The notes: generated from the sequence alone by a model not told the origin. 35,001 nucleotides of DNA from Alphaproteobacteria bacterium (GCA_018829385.1 JAHJUC010000670.1:1-35001); one strand, 5' to 3'. Counted from the first letter of the stretch, positions 9,040 to 18,359 are shown. A program made the numbers and translations.

Positions 9040-10536
9040 TTATCGGATGCCCGCGACCGCTTCTCGTCCGGCTATGCGCCCCATAACCAGACAGTTGGCG
9101 AGTGAGCCGCCGCCGACATAGTCATCATAGAACACGTGTCCGGCACCTTCACCAGCGGCATAGAGACCGGGGATCACCCTGCCGTCCGCCTCAAGCACTT
9201 CGGCCTTTTCGTTGATCATGATCCCTCCAAACGTGAGGGTGACACCTGGAGCCAGCGAACGAAATGCATAGAAAGGCGCCGTCTCGATCTTGCCTGCAAG
9301 TGCGGCTTTCGGCGGCGAGGCCTTCGGCGCGGTGCCGTTTTCGACACTAGTGTTGAACTCGTTGACTGTCGCCACCAGCGCGTCCGCTGGCACACCAATC
9401 TTCTCAGCAAGTTCTTCCAGAGTTGCGGCCTCGGCCATTTCGATTCCGAGCCTACGGAAGGTGCCCATTGTTGTCTGCGAGGGTGGTAGTTCAGCGATCT
9501 GTTGATCGAAGACCAAGGATGCGCGCTGGCCAGGCTGAGCCAGAACGGCTTTGCCGTGCGCAACATATCCCTTCGATTCGTCGATGAAGCGCTTGCCCTC
9601 CTGATTCACGGAAATGCAGTAGGGGAGAGCGGCAAACGGATTGCCTGCGGCTGTTTCGACCGCGTCGACCGCCGCGATGTGAAGGGCCATGATTCCGCCC
9701 ATTCCGCGCAAGCCGGCACCGACCTCTTCTGCCAGGACAAGTCCGTCGCCGGTCGCCCATCCGATTCCACGTACCATCATGGCTTCGGCATTGGGATCGG
9801 AGTAGGCGGCAATGATCTGAGGATTTCCCGCATAGCCCCCGGTGGTGATTACCACCGATCTTGCCGCCAATTCCACGACACCTGCAGGGCCAACCGCTCG
9901 CACCCCGGAAACCGCTCCCTTGCCATCAATCACCAGCTGTTTCGCCTTCGTGTCAAAGAAGAAGCGGCCGCCCATACCCGTGATCTTCTTGCGTAGGTCG
10001 GCCAGCGTCCGAGGCATACCCATGTACGGACCGGGTGCGGTCGTGGCGGTCGCGATCCGGTAGGGTGGCATCGTTCCCTCCGGAAGAAATTCGACGCCGT
10101 GGCTGCGCAGCCAGTCCACGTCGGCACGCGCCGCCTTGGCCATGAGTTCGTAAACTGTGCGATTCCCGCGGCCTTTGCCCTTTGCCACAAAGTCTTCAAG
10201 AAAGGCATCTTGATCGCCAGCGGACTGGGAAGCGGGCATTGCGATAATGCCTGCTGAAAAGGCGGAGTTTCCTCCCGCGCGATTTTCAGGCGCCTTCTCC
10301 ACGATGGCGACCTTTGCTCCGCTCGAGGCTGCCTCAAGCGCAGCGACGGTTCCCGCCAAACCGGTTCCGATAACTACGACGTCGAACGTTTCGACAGTCT
10401 CAGGCGACGGCAGGTCAGCGGCCTTGGCCGATGTCACCGCTCCCAACCCGGCGAGGCCGGCGCCGGCTCCGAGTGTTGCGAGCATGCTTCTCCGGCTGAA
10501 CGTGTTTTTTGTGCTGTCAGTCATGGCTATCTCCAT
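9040..10536 (-). CDS. TAT-exported FAD-dependent fumarate-reductase-like flavoprotein (flavocytochrome c flavin subunit)
   Basis: SRRSMLATLGAGAG TAT signal; FDVVVIGTGLAGTVAALEAASSGAKVAIVEKAPENRAGGNSAFSAG; C-term GLYAAGEGAGHVFYDDYVGGGSLANCLVMGRIAG. Confidence 0.85.
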   Translation of the reverse strand: MEIAMTDSTKNTFSRRSMLATLGAGAGLAGLGAVTSAKAADLPSPETVETFDVVVIGTGLAGTVAALEAASSGAKVAIVEKAPENRAGGNSAFSAGIIAMPASQSAGDQDAFLEDFVAKGKGRGNRTVYELMAKAARADVDWLRSHGVEFLPEGTMPPYRIATATTAPGPYMGMPRTLADLRKKITGMGGRFFFDTKAKQLVIDGKGAVSGVRAVGPAGVVELAARSVVITTGGYAGNPQIIAAYSDPNAEAMMVRGIGWATGDGLVLAEEVGAGLRGMGGIMALHIAAVDAVETAAGNPFAALPYCISVNQEGKRFIDESKGYVAHGKAVLAQPGQRASLVFDQQIAELPPSQTTMGTFRRLGIEMAEAATLEELAEKIGVPADALVATVNEFNTSVENGTAPKASPPKAALAGKIETAPFYAFRSLAPGVTLTFGGIMINEKAEVLEADGRVIPGLYAAGEGAGHVFYDDYVGGGSLANCLVMGRIAGREAVAGIR

Positions 10537-10555
10537 ACTCAGCCACCAGTGGCGG

Positions 10556-10903
10556 CTATTTGATCTGAAACTCGAATCCCCGGTGACACATCACACACGT
10601 CACCTCGGATTCGCGGTGGATCTTGTGGCAGTCGTTGCAGGCTGGAATTTCGTCCGGTCCCAGATGGGGAGACCGGTGAGGATCGGGGAACACTGCCGGG
10701 GCATCCTGCCCCAACATTGCTCCGTGACAGGCGACGCAAACTGCATTCGGGGGCGCGACCGCAGCCGGCTCCTCCTTGTGGCAAGCGGTGCAGGCAACAC
10801 CGGCTTCTTTGTGCACGTCATGGAGTGCCTGTCCCTGCGCCATCGGCAGTATCGCCAAAACCCCTGCCAAGGTTGCGACAAGTGTTGCAATTCGTAACCA
10901 CAT
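10556..10903 (-). CDS. Periplasmic tetraheme cytochrome c (cytochrome c3 / flavocytochrome c heme subunit type)
   Basis: Signal peptide and four CXXCH motifs: CTACH, CVACH, CNDCH, CVMCH. Confidence 0.9.
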   Translation of the reverse strand: MWLRIATLVATLAGVLAILPMAQGQALHDVHKEAGVACTACHKEEPAAVAPPNAVCVACHGAMLGQDAPAVFPDPHRSPHLGPDEIPACNDCHKIHRESEVTCVMCHRGFEFQIK

Positions 10904-10936
10904 GTATGTTTCTCCTCCAGTCAGGTCATTCCCGCA

Positions 10937-10950
10937 TTGATGGAAATCAA
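10937..10950. promoter_or_regulatory. Perfect Fnr/FixK-type box
   Basis: TTGAT-GGAA-ATCAA, exact match to TTGAT-N4-ATCAA, between usp and the tetraheme cytochrome gene. Confidence 0.55.
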
Positions 10951-10957
10951 CGAATGT

Positions 10958-11842
10958 TCACGCCTGACTGATAGCTTCCCGTCGAGTGTATGTTGGGGGA
11001 ACGACAAGCACATCGCATTCGGCGCTGCGCAGCACGTTTTCGGCCACACTGCCGAGAAAGAGCTTCGCAACGCCACTTCGGCTATGGGTTCCGATGATGA
11101 CGAGATCCGCCGTTTCTTCCCGTGCCGCCATGAGTATCTCGTCGGCCGCAGAGTGCTGCAACTGACGAACCTTTTGTCGAATGGAACGCAACTCCAGCCT
11201 GTTCACGAAGTCGGCGAGGCTGCGTGCCGCCGCCTTTCTCTGATCGTCAAGATAAGTCTGTCGCTCCTTTGTCCGCATTGTATAGCTCATGGCCAAATGA
11301 ACCGCCGGAGCATCAAAGACATGCAGAAGCGAGGCTCGGGCTCCTCGCGCTATCTCCAGTGCCACGCCGGTTTTCACCACGCGCTCGGACCCCTCGGACA
11401 AGTCGGTGGTGATCATCACATGCCCGTAGGGGGCGACAGGCGGGGCGTTGACCATGAGCACGGGACAGGTGACGGAACGTATTGTTCGCTCGGCCGTCGT
11501 GCCGACGAACACATCCCGCAATGCCTGCCGTCGATGTGGTCCGATGACAAGGAGGTCCGGCATTTCCTCCTCGGCCGCTTGGGCGATCCCGGCGAAGGGA
11601 TCGGAAAGCACCACACGGGACTCGCAGATGACTCCATCGACATTCTTCACCGTGAGCTGCAACTCCCGGAGCAGTACGGAGGCCATATTGCGTTCGTTAT
11701 CGACAATGCGCTGCGGTTGGTCGTCATCGACAACATGAACAATCGACAGAGAAGCGTCGAACTGCTGGGCAAGCAAGGTCGCACGCCGGAGTGCGCGATC
11801 CGACCTCTCGGATAAGTCGGTGGCCAGCATGATCTTTTTCAT
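10958..11842 (-). CDS. Tandem-domain universal stress protein (UspA family)
   Basis: MKKIMLATDLSERSDRALRRATLLAQ..., two repeats with DLVIIGTHSRSGVAKLFLGSVAENVLRSAECDVLVV. Confidence 0.9.
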   Translation of the reverse strand: MKKIMLATDLSERSDRALRRATLLAQQFDASLSIVHVVDDDQPQRIVDNERNMASVLLRELQLTVKNVDGVICESRVVLSDPFAGIAQAAEEEMPDLLVIGPHRRQALRDVFVGTTAERTIRSVTCPVLMVNAPPVAPYGHVMITTDLSEGSERVVKTGVALEIARGARASLLHVFDAPAVHLAMSYTMRTKERQTYLDDQRKAAARSLADFVNRLELRSIRQKVRQLQHSAADEILMAAREETADLVIIGTHSRSGVAKLFLGSVAENVLRSAECDVLVVPPTYTRREAISQA

Positions 11843-11908
11843 ATCGTACTCCTTGCCGAAGCGCCGGTGATGACGTGTTCAGCAAACCATGTCGAAGGGG
11901 TTTTTCAT

Positions 11909-11922
11909 TTGATTCAGATCAT
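11909..11922. promoter_or_regulatory. Fnr/FixK-type box (9/10) in usp/HTH divergent gap
   Basis: TTGAT-TCAG-ATCAT; centre ~73 bp upstream of usp ATG. Confidence 0.5.
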
Positions 11923-11978
11923 CTCAATTGCACACAGCATCGCTATTCTGCACCAAAGAACACCAGACAGGGCACAAG

Positions 11979-12227
11979 ATGGCGCGTGATCAGTATCAGA
12001 CGGTGAAGGATGTAGCCGACCGCCTGAAGGTCAGCGAAGCGACGGTCCGTGGCTGGATCAAGGACGGAGAATTGCGAGCGATCGAGATCGGCAAGGGCTG
12101 GCGGATTGCCGACATCGACCTGGATAGCTTCCTTTCCAAACATGCGACGCGTGCGCGCGAGACCGGCGCGAAGGCAGGAGTGTCGTCCAACCTTGACCCG
12201 ATGACCGGTAGCGAGAGCGGTGAATGA
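11979..12227 (+). CDS. Small excisionase/MerR-type helix-turn-helix protein
   Basis: MARDQYQTVKDVADRLKVSEATVRGWIKDGELRAIEIGKGWRIADIDLDSFL; stop overlaps next ATG (ATGA at 12224). Confidence 0.85.
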   Translation: MARDQYQTVKDVADRLKVSEATVRGWIKDGELRAIEIGKGWRIADIDLDSFLSKHATRARETGAKAGVSSNLDPMTGSESGE

Positions 12228-13936
12228 TCGACACCCTGCTTCACTCGCCCTTTGCCGAGGTCGCTGTCCTGCTCGTTATGGCCGCCGCCATTGGCCTGTT
12301 CGGCATCTTGCTGCGCCAGCCGCTGATTGTCAGCTTCATCGCAGTCGGCCTGGTTGCCGGACCGTCCGCGCTTGATGTGGTCCATTCCGACGAGCAGATC
12401 GATCTGCTTTCCGAACTCGGCATCGCCGTGCTACTGTTTCTTGTCGGCATCAAGCTCGACGTGAAACTCATCCGGTCGCTCGGCCAGGTGGCGCTGATGA
12501 CCGGCCTCGGCCAGGTCGCGTTCACCTCGATCTTCGGATACCTGATCGGGCTGACCGTGGGGCTGGGGCATGTCACCAGCCTATATGTCGCCGTGGCACT
12601 GACCTTTTCCTCGACGATCATCATCGTGAAGCTGCTGTCGGACAAACGTGAAATCGACAGTCTGCATGGACAGATCGCGCTCGGTTTCCTGATCGTGCAG
12701 GACCTCGTTGTGGTCCTGGCGATGATCGTGCTGTCGGCCATCGGCATCGGTGCCGCAGGCGACGGCGGCCATGGCGGCGGGTCGGTTCTGTCGGTGCTGG
12801 TCTCCGGTGCCGCGATGGTGGCACTTGTCGTACTGTTCGTTCGCTACATGGCCAACCCGCTCACCGAACGGCTCGCGCAGGTGCCGGAGCTGCTGGTGAT
12901 CTTCGCTATCGCGATGGCGGCGATGTTCGCGGCAATCGGCGGTTTTGTCGGCCTCGGCAAGGAGGTGGGCGGTCTTCTGGCGGGCGTCGCGCTTGCGTCG
13001 ACGCCCTATCGCGAGACCATCGCCGCCCGGCTCGCGCCGCTCAGGGATTTTCTGCTCCTGTTCTTCTTCATCGCGCTTGGAGCAACACTCGACTTGTCGC
13101 TGCTCGGAGCCCACGTCACCGGCGCTATAGTCTTCTCGTTTTTCGTGCTCATCGGCAACCCGCTGATCGTGCTCGCGATCATGGGAGCGTTGGGCTATCG
13201 CAAGCGCACGGGCTTCCTTGCCGGGCTCACCGTGGCGCAAATCAGCGAGTTCTCCCTGATCTTCGTGGCCATGGGCGTCTCACTTGGACACGTGCAGGAG
13301 GACGCACTCGGCCTCGTAACCATGGTGGGGCTCGTCACCATCGCGGTCTCCACCTACATGATCACCTATTCGCACCAGCTCTACGCCGTGTTCGAGCCAC
13401 TGCTCGGCGTGTTCGAGCGCAAGGGCACGCCGCGCGAACCGTCCGAGGCGGGGGCGCATCGTGAGGACGGTTACAGGGTAGTTCTCTTTGGGCTCGGACG
13501 GTTCGGCACCGCGATCGGAATGCGCCTGCAGAAGCGGGGCGTCCGGGTGCTCGGTGTCGACTTCAACCCTCTGGCCGTGCGCCGCTGGCGCGAGCTTGGT
13601 CTCGAGACCGAGTTCGGCGACGCGACCGACCCGGAATTCGTGGCCGAGCTACCGCTGTCGCGGGCCGATTGGGTCGTCTCGACCGTGCCGATCCACCCGA
13701 CAGGTCTCAGCCACGAAGACACGCGCACGACGTTGATCCAGCTGGCACGCAGCTCCGGCTTCCGTGGGCGTGTGGCCGTGGCCTCGCATCACCTCAAGGA
13801 CACCGAGGAACTGTTCGCTTCTGGGGCGGACATGGTGCTGGAGCCGTTCCAGGACGCCGCTGACCGAGCCGTCGATCTGCTCTGTGGCGCACCTGAAGAA
13901 GAGCGGACAGAGATCCCGTCCATCGAAACCGAGTGA
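12224..13936 (+). CDS. CPA2-type (KefB-like) monovalent cation:H+ antiporter with TrkA-N/RCK domain
   Basis: Multi-TM antiporter domain then YRVVLFGLGRFGTAIGMRLQKRGVRVLGVDFNP nucleotide-binding domain. Confidence 0.9.
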   Translation: MIDTLLHSPFAEVAVLLVMAAAIGLFGILLRQPLIVSFIAVGLVAGPSALDVVHSDEQIDLLSELGIAVLLFLVGIKLDVKLIRSLGQVALMTGLGQVAFTSIFGYLIGLTVGLGHVTSLYVAVALTFSSTIIIVKLLSDKREIDSLHGQIALGFLIVQDLVVVLAMIVLSAIGIGAAGDGGHGGGSVLSVLVSGAAMVALVVLFVRYMANPLTERLAQVPELLVIFAIAMAAMFAAIGGFVGLGKEVGGLLAGVALASTPYRETIAARLAPLRDFLLLFFFIALGATLDLSLLGAHVTGAIVFSFFVLIGNPLIVLAIMGALGYRKRTGFLAGLTVAQISEFSLIFVAMGVSLGHVQEDALGLVTMVGLVTIAVSTYMITYSHQLYAVFEPLLGVFERKGTPREPSEAGAHREDGYRVVLFGLGRFGTAIGMRLQKRGVRVLGVDFNPLAVRRWRELGLETEFGDATDPEFVAELPLSRADWVVSTVPIHPTGLSHEDTRTTLIQLARSSGFRGRVAVASHHLKDTEELFASGADMVLEPFQDAADRAVDLLCGAPEEERTEIPSIETE

Positions 13937-13964
13937 AAACGGGCATCATGGAGGTGCATATTCC

Positions 13965-15245
13965 GTGTTTGTTGAAGTCGCACTTGTCTTGCTCCTGATC
14001 TGCCTGAACGGACTGCTGGCGATGTCAGAACTCGCCATCGTCTCGGCGCGACCAGCCCGTCTCAAGGTCCAGGCCGACCGAGGCAACCGGGGCGCACGCA
14101 CGGCTTTGAATTTGGCAGCCGATCCCGGACGCTTCCTCTCAACGGTTCAGATCGGCATAACCCTGGTTGGGATCCTCGCGGGCGCGTTCTCTGGCGCAAC
14201 GATTGGTGTGCGGTTGGCGGACGTCCTTCCCGATCTCGGCGTACCCGAAAGAATGGCGGACGAAGTCGGCGTCGGGCTCGTCGTCGTCGCCACGACTTAC
14301 CTATCGCTGATCATAGGCGAACTGGTGCCCAAGCAAATCGCGCTCGCGGCGCCCGAAACTGTCGCCTGCCGCGTCGCGGCAGCTATGTACCTGTTGTCTC
14401 GGATCGCCGCGCCGGTGGTCTGGTTGCTCGACCGGTCGGGCAAAATGGTTCTTCGACTGCTTGGCCAGTCGGGCCGGCGGGAGGCCTCAGTCAGCGACGA
14501 GGACATCCGGATGATCCTCTCTGAAGCTGCTGGAGCCGGCGTTATTCACAGGGCCGAGAAGGAACTGATCGGCGGTGTGATGCGCTTCTCGGATAGGCGT
14601 GCCCGCGGCCTGATGACTCCGCGTCATAATGTCGAAATCGCAAAGGCGGGCGAGACGCGCACAGAGATTCTCGCGCGGTTTCGCGCGTCGGGCCATTCCC
14701 TTCTTCCGCTGCGCCGGGGTGGCCGGGACGACATCGTCGGGGTCATTCACAGCCGCGATCTTCTGACGACGACAGTCAACGATCTCGATGCAATGGCGCT
14801 GATGCGTCCCGCTCCGGTGATCCAGGATAACTTGCCGGCGCTCGACGTGATCGAGCGCTTGCGCAATTCCCCGTGCCATATGCTCCTGGTCTACGACGAG
14901 TACGGACATTTTGAGGGAATCATCACGCCCATGGACATTCTGGGTGCTATCGCGGGCGGGTTCGACGAGACCGATGCGGACGAGCCGAAATTCGTCGAGC
15001 GAGAGGGCGGATCATTGCTCGTCGCCGGCTGGATGCCGATCGACGAATTCGCGGAGCGCCACGATCTCGTTATCGAGGGAGAACCGTCTTATGAAACGGT
15101 GGCAGGTCTGGTACTCGAACGTGTCGGAGAGGTTCCCGCAGTTGGGCAAAGCATTACGGTCGACGGCTGGCGGATTGAGATCGTCGACATGGACGGCCTG
15201 CGCATAGACAAGCTGCTCGTCAGCCGGATTCCTGAAAGTACTTGA
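13965..15245 (+). CDS. CNNM/CorC (HlyC) family transporter with CBS domains
   Basis: GTG start VFVEVALVLLLICLNGLLAMSELAIVSARPARLK; MTPRHNVEIAKAGET CBS region; MLLVYDEYGHFEGIITPMDILGAI; CorC C-terminal domain. Confidence 0.85.
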   Translation: MFVEVALVLLLICLNGLLAMSELAIVSARPARLKVQADRGNRGARTALNLAADPGRFLSTVQIGITLVGILAGAFSGATIGVRLADVLPDLGVPERMADEVGVGLVVVATTYLSLIIGELVPKQIALAAPETVACRVAAAMYLLSRIAAPVVWLLDRSGKMVLRLLGQSGRREASVSDEDIRMILSEAAGAGVIHRAEKELIGGVMRFSDRRARGLMTPRHNVEIAKAGETRTEILARFRASGHSLLPLRRGGRDDIVGVIHSRDLLTTTVNDLDAMALMRPAPVIQDNLPALDVIERLRNSPCHMLLVYDEYGHFEGIITPMDILGAIAGGFDETDADEPKFVEREGGSLLVAGWMPIDEFAERHDLVIEGEPSYETVAGLVLERVGEVPAVGQSITVDGWRIEIVDMDGLRIDKLLVSRIPEST

Positions 15246-15256
15246 GGTCAAAATCG

Positions 15257-18004
15257 ATGTCTGATCGTCCACAGCAATTTGCAGCTCACGCCATACCGAT
15301 CGACGCAGTGCTTCGGTCTCTCGATGCCTCGGCCAAGGGACTGAGCTCCGAGGAAGCGGCAACGCGTCTGGACAGATACGGAGCGAACAGGCTGCCCGAG
15401 CCGCCGAGGCGCAGCGCGCTTCTGCGGTTTCTCTCTCATTTCCACAATGTGCTGATCTACGTGCTGATCGCATCCGCCGCGGTGACGGCGGCAATGCAGC
15501 ACTGGGTGGACACCGGCGTGATCCTCGCAGTGGTAATCGTCAACGCGGTGATAGGTTACATTCAGGAAGGCCGTGCCGAGCAGGCAATGGATGCAATCCG
15601 GGGAATGTTGGCGCCGAGGTCGGCCGTGCTGCGCGACGGGCGACGGATCGGCGTCGATGCGGCCGAGCTCGTGCCGGGCGACATCGTGCTGATCGAGGCA
15701 GGCGACCGGGTGCCCGCCGATCTTCGGCTGATCGAGGGGCGCGGGCTGAAGGCGGAAGAGGCGATCCTGACGGGCGAGTCCGTGCCGGTGGACAAGGGCA
15801 CTGCCCCGGTGGCGGAAGACGCGGCTCTCGGCGACCGGACCTCGATGCTGTTTTCCGGCACGCTGGTGGCGGCGGGCGCGGGGCGTGGCGTGGTCGCCGC
15901 CACCGGACCCGGTACCCAGATCGGCCGGATCAGCGGCATGCTCGCCCGCGTCGAGACGCTGACGACGCCGCTCGTCGCCCAGATGGACGGCTTCGCCCGC
16001 TGGCTGACCGTCTTCATCCTGATCATGGCCGGCGCGCTCCTGGCCTATGGCTATTTCGTCGGGCATCTGCCCTTCTCGGAACTCTTCATGGCGGTCGTCG
16101 GCCTGTCGGTTGCCGCGATCCCCGAAGGACTGCCGGCGGTTCTGACGATCACGCTGGCCGTGGGCGTGCAGGCCATGGCGCGGCGCAACGCCATCGTTCG
16201 CCGCCTGCCGGCGATCGAGACGTTGGGCTCGGTCTCGGTTATCTGCACCGACAAGACCGGCACGCTCACGCGCAACGAGATGATGGCGGCGACGCTGGCT
16301 GCGGCCGAGCATGTCTATTCGGTCGGTGGCAGCGGCTATGCACCCGAGGGCGCGGTGCGCTGGCGCGAGGCGGACGCGCATCCCGACGAGCATGCCGTGC
16401 TGATGGAGTTCGCGCGCGGCGCGGGACTGTGCAACGACGCGATGCTGCATGCCCATAACGAGGGCTGGCGGGTCGAAGGCGACCCGATGGAAGGCGCGTT
16501 GATGGCGCTTGCTGGCAAAATCACCGGCGACGGCCCCGAGCCTTTCCGGCAATGGACGCGGACCGACTCGATCCCCTTCGACGCCGCCCATCGCTACATG
16601 GCGGTCCTGCACCACGACCACGGGGACCACGCCTGCATCCACGTCAAGGGTGCCCCCGAAGCGGTGGTGGCTCTGTGCGCCGACCAGCGTGCCGCAGACG
16701 GAGGATCGGAGCCGCTCGATGTCGACCACTGGCATGGAATGGTGGAAGAACTGGCCGCCGAAGGTCAACGGGTGATTGCTGTGGCGGTATGGGCGGTGCC
16801 GCAAGAGCAAACGATCCTGAACATTGCTGATCTGGAGGGGCAACTCACGCTGATCGGATTGGTCGGCCTGATCGATCCGCCGCGGACCGAAGCCATCGAC
16901 GCCGTGGCCGAGTGCCACGCCGCCGGTATCCGGGTGAAGATGATCACCGGGGACCACGCAGCCACCGCGCGCGCGATTGCGGGCATGATCGGGCTGAAGA
17001 ACCATGACCGCGTGTTGACCGGTGCCGATCTCGAAGCGATGGACGACTCCGCCCTGGCGGATGCGGTGATGGAGACAGACATCTTCGCCCGCACTTCCCC
17101 CGCTCACAAGCTGCGCCTCGTAACCGCCCTGCAGGCGCGTGGCCTGACTGTGGCAATGACCGGCGACGGGGTGAACGACGCACCAGCCCTCAAGCGCGCC
17201 GATGCCGGCATCGCCATGGGGCTTAAAGGCAGCGAGGCGGCGAAGGAGGCTGCCGAATTCGTGCTTGCCGACGACAATTTCGCCTCCATCGCCGCCGCGG
17301 TGCGCGAGGGGCGCACCGTCTACGACAACATCAAGAAGGTGATCAGCTGGACCCTGCCCACCAATGCGGGCGAGGCGATGACGATCATCGTGGCGCTCTT
17401 CGCCGGCATGGCGCTGCCGATCACCGCAGTGCAGATCCTGTGGATCAACCTGATCACTGCCGTGACGCTCGGCCTCGCACTCGCCTTCGAGCCATCCGAG
17501 CCCGGCACCATGTGTCGGCCGCCCCGCCCGCGAGATGAGTCGTTGCTGACGGCCGAACTCGTCTGGCACATCGTGCTCGTCTCGACCCTGTTTCTGACGG
17601 CGGTGTTCGGCATGTATTTTTACGCGATCGATCGTGGCTATCCGGTGGCGCTTGCCCAGACCATCGCCATGAACACGCTGGTGGTGCTCGAGATCTTCCA
17701 CCTCTTCTTCATCCGCAATATCTACGGCACATCGCTCACCTGGGCAGCAGCGAGGGGTACCCGGATCGTTTGGGCCTGCGTGATCGCCGTCACAGCTGCG
17801 CAGTTCGTCATCACCTATCTGCCGCCCCTCCAGGCGGTCTTCGGAACCCAGGGCGTGCCACCGTTCGACGGCCTCCTGATCGTGGGGGTGGGAGCCGTCT
17901 TCTTCGCGTTGATCGAGACAGAAAAGCAGATGAGGCTTGCATTCCGTACCCCACATTCGGAACGTCGCATCGAGACAGGTGGAATTCCACCTATGGCTCA
18001 GTAG
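15257..18004 (+). CDS. Cation-transporting P-type ATPase (P2 / Ca2+-ATPase-like)
   Basis: DKTGTLT, ILTGESVPVDKG, MTGDGVNDAPALKRADAGIAMG; start ATG 15257. Confidence 0.92.
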   Translation: MSDRPQQFAAHAIPIDAVLRSLDASAKGLSSEEAATRLDRYGANRLPEPPRRSALLRFLSHFHNVLIYVLIASAAVTAAMQHWVDTGVILAVVIVNAVIGYIQEGRAEQAMDAIRGMLAPRSAVLRDGRRIGVDAAELVPGDIVLIEAGDRVPADLRLIEGRGLKAEEAILTGESVPVDKGTAPVAEDAALGDRTSMLFSGTLVAAGAGRGVVAATGPGTQIGRISGMLARVETLTTPLVAQMDGFARWLTVFILIMAGALLAYGYFVGHLPFSELFMAVVGLSVAAIPEGLPAVLTITLAVGVQAMARRNAIVRRLPAIETLGSVSVICTDKTGTLTRNEMMAATLAAAEHVYSVGGSGYAPEGAVRWREADAHPDEHAVLMEFARGAGLCNDAMLHAHNEGWRVEGDPMEGALMALAGKITGDGPEPFRQWTRTDSIPFDAAHRYMAVLHHDHGDHACIHVKGAPEAVVALCADQRAADGGSEPLDVDHWHGMVEELAAEGQRVIAVAVWAVPQEQTILNIADLEGQLTLIGLVGLIDPPRTEAIDAVAECHAAGIRVKMITGDHAATARAIAGMIGLKNHDRVLTGADLEAMDDSALADAVMETDIFARTSPAHKLRLVTALQARGLTVAMTGDGVNDAPALKRADAGIAMGLKGSEAAKEAAEFVLADDNFASIAAAVREGRTVYDNIKKVISWTLPTNAGEAMTIIVALFAGMALPITAVQILWINLITAVTLGLALAFEPSEPGTMCRPPRPRDESLLTAELVWHIVLVSTLFLTAVFGMYFYAIDRGYPVALAQTIAMNTLVVLEIFHLFFIRNIYGTSLTWAAARGTRIVWACVIAVTAAQFVITYLPPLQAVFGTQGVPPFDGLLIVGVGAVFFALIETEKQMRLAFRTPHSERRIETGGIPPMAQ

Positions 18005-18013
18005 ACCCACGCC

Positions 18014-18070
18014 TGTCTGACATCAGCGCCCTTGAGACAGATACGGCTTAATTGAGAAGAGAGGATTTCT
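18014..18070 (+). mobile_element. ISx left-end fragment (inverted relative to the 4145 copy)
   Basis: tgtctgacatcagcgcccttgagacagatacggcttaattgagaagagaggattt matches termini at 4145(-) and 32605(+). Confidence 0.85.
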
Positions 18071-18127
18071 GGTGGCGTTGTCACGTTAAGTTTGGCAGGC
18101 TGAGAAGGGCCGGACGTTCCGGAATTT

Positions 18128-18359
18128 TCAGGCGATGCAGGCCGCAATTTTCCATGCGTCGAGCGCTTCGAAGCGATGGTAGCGAATTGTTTGTGCGGCA
18201 CGGCGGCGGGATGGAATTGAAAAGCAATTGCGGATAGCCGAGTGCATGGAGACGAACCGTTGCAGCGCTCCCGGCGACCGGTGGCCTTGCATTGTTCGTT
18301 CTCGCTTTCGAAACGGCAAGTGACTGTTTTCGGCCCGATTGTTGAGACCCTTGTGCGAC
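18128..18359 (-). pseudogene. IS6-family transposase C-terminal remnant, cut by IS5
   Basis: SHKGLNNRAENSHLPFRKRERTMQGHRSPGALQRFVSMHSAIRNCFSIPSRRRAAQTIRYHRFEALDAWKIAACIA*. Confidence 0.85.

Noticed and set aside
10937-11815. 292-aa plus-strand ORF opposite usp
   Set aside because: Antisense to a clear UspA gene; no motif; open by codon bias.
15248-18010. 920-aa antisense ORF opposite the P-type ATPase
   Set aside because: Mirrors the GC-rich sense gene; its H/D/R/G-rich translation lacks recognisable domains, whereas the sense frame has all P-type ATPase motifs.
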